NCBI GenBank assembly: GCA_040391785.1
Contig: JBEBXH010000005.1
Location: 69,120 to 133,119, forward strand
Length of the DNA stretch: 64,000 nt
Origin: UBA5239 sp040391785
GTDB lineage: Bacteria > Verrucomicrobiota > Lentisphaeria > Victivallales > Victivallaceae
Direction: 5' to 3'
Shown here: positions 63,107 through 64,000 of the stretch, in pieces
How positions within the stretch are numbered: the first letter of the stretch is position 1
How the letters are laid out: each line of letters opens with the position of its first letter
The notes under the pieces: generated by a model
The model's database searches: none
Seen by the model: only the letters and a program-made list of their open reading frames with translations
Told to the model about the DNA's origin: nothing
Program-made: the position numbers and the translations under genes

Positions 63107-63978
63107 TTCTCCTGTATGTTTTTGTGTTTTTGCAGAAATTCCAAATGGTTTTCGATGATGGCTCCGTCGGAGCTGCCCATGTCGTTATTGATCATGTTGA
63201 AGCCGGTCATTTTTCCGCCCGTGGCTTTGACCTCCCGGAATCGCCGGGCATAATGGCGGTAAGTCCTGGGTTCCCAGAACCAATTCGCGATAGAGTTCCA
63301 CAAACCGTATTCCGCCCACTGCCACCAGCAGCTCAGGCGACCCTGGTTGCGGTTGACGATCAATCGCGTCTCCGGCTTGCTCCGTGCCATTGCCAGCCAG
63401 CGGCGGTAAAACTCGACATTATCCAGCGGGCTGCCGTCCAGCCCGATAATCTTCATGAGTACGCCGGCCAGCATATACTGCTTGGTGCTCCACATATAAT
63501 TGTATACCCGGAAGAAATTCTCCTCGTCGCCGACCAGATAATAAGCGATCAGCGCCTGTCCCATAAATTCAGTCTTGGATTTGGAATGAAAATCGATCAG
63601 CTGCCCCTGATTGTCCCGGACGGCCTCGGCTATGCGGTTGAACGCGGCGCAGCGGAGCCGGTTGTCCGGTTGCCGGAGCCAGATTTCGGCCTTCTGCGGG
63701 GTATCGATTTCGAAGTAGCTTTTCTCATGCGGGAATTGCCACAGTGGGATGTCGACAAGTTCGATGCCCGCCTTGACCATCTGATTTTGCGTATAGCTGA
63801 TTTTCAGCATGTTGATGCCGATCCCCACGCCTAGCTGCAGCGGCGGAAGCAGGATCAGCACGGCGTACGCCAGCAACAGCGGCCGGGCCGTTTTCCGGCT
63901 CAGGAAGATGCAGCGCGTCCAGATGAAATACGTGAAACCGGACATCACTAGTAGTCCGTTCATAAAATAACATATCAC
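63103..63978 (-). CDS. Membrane protein partner of ABC ATPase, 5' end probably outside window
   Basis: 291 aa from the GTG at 63978, but the frame is open to the window edge with no ribosome site, so it is probably truncated here. ATG 63963 is another in-frame start. Two membrane segments lie in the first 60 residues (SGFTYFIWTRCIFL, LLLAYAVLILLPPLQLGVGIG). The rest is a soluble domain of about 220 residues, probably extracytoplasmic. If upstream sequence adds helices this would be the ABC-2-type permease. It overlaps the ATPase gene as ATGA. Confidence 0.75.
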   Translation of the reverse strand: MICYFMNGLLVMSGFTYFIWTRCIFLSRKTARPLLLAYAVLILLPPLQLGVGIGINMLKISYTQNQMVKAGIELVDIPLWQFPHEKSYFEIDTPQKAEIWLRQPDNRLRCAAFNRIAEAVRDNQGQLIDFHSKSKTEFMGQALIAYYLVGDEENFFRVYNYMWSTKQYMLAGVLMKIIGLDGSPLDNVEFYRRWLAMARSKPETRLIVNRNQGRLSCWWQWAEYGLWNSIANWFWEPRTYRHYARRFREVKATGGKMTGFNMINNDMGSSDGAIIENHLEFLQKHKNIQEK

Positions 63979-64000
63979 ATCGTCCGCATTTCTTCCATTT

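Overview
The window is a GC-rich chromosomal segment of a Gram-negative, free-living or gut heterotroph. It has a TonB/ExbB/ExbD system, lipoprotein and Sec signal peptides, and strong Shine-Dalgarno sites. The best taxonomic guess is Lentisphaerota (Victivallis-like) or a close PVC relative. This is inferred from type IV pseudopilin-like proteins ending in an H-X9-DG motif that sit beside sugar-type regulators, from heparinase-like enzymes with a sodium:solute symporter, and from families typical of that group. No rRNA, tRNA, CRISPR array, phage or insertion-sequence transposase was found. The first and last genes probably run off the window.

Layout. 0-7.5 kb: a polytopic membrane protein, two small unknown genes, an HtrA-type protease, L-rhamnose isomerase and a secreted S41 peptidase. 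7.7-19.9 kb: a co-directional polysaccharide-utilisation operon (LacI regulator, H-X9-DG pseudopilin, SSS symporter, two heparinase II/III-like enzymes and two unknown secreted proteins), followed by a Gfo/Idh/MocA oxidoreductase. 21-23.4 kb: exbB-exbD-tonB. 23.5-31 kb: nitroreductase, a SUKH-like protein, a fused nucleotidyltransferase/sugar kinase (MurU-AmgK type), a GSCFA protein overlapping a radical SAM protein, a DUF2062 protein and chorismate mutase/prephenate dehydratase. 31-35.6 kb: thiG-thiH, a putative lipoprotein whose 5' end lies in a heptamer-repeat element, nrdR and an ATP-cone-like gene. 35.8-40 kb: PadR plus two tandem paralogous membrane proteins, bracketed by inverted copies of an interspersed repeat. 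40-48 kb: DUF523, PIN-PhoH ATPase, lytic transglycosylase, an AraC regulator divergent from a Gfo/Idh/MocA + sugar-isomerase pair, a DUF4139-like secreted protein and a metal transporter-like protein. 48-52.8 kb: a second regulator (GntR-LacI chimera) + pseudopilin + secreted glycosidase-like module. 52.9-64 kb: a DUF4139-like paralogue, a NifS-like enzyme, a GT4 glycosyltransferase, two-subunit class I fumarase, an unknown protein, an M48 protease, a DppA-type aminopeptidase, a 31-residue protein and an ABC ATPase with a membrane partner.

Two themes stand out. First, the regulator-pseudopilin-polysaccharidase arrangement occurs twice independently, suggesting that a pseudopilin is a dedicated part of each glycan-use locus. 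Second, the intergenic spaces hold several families of structured repeats: MITE-like inverted repeats built of CACGRAA units, heptamer tandem arrays placed at gene starts, and GAATTGG-linked hairpins whose stems covary and which supply or surround stop codons.
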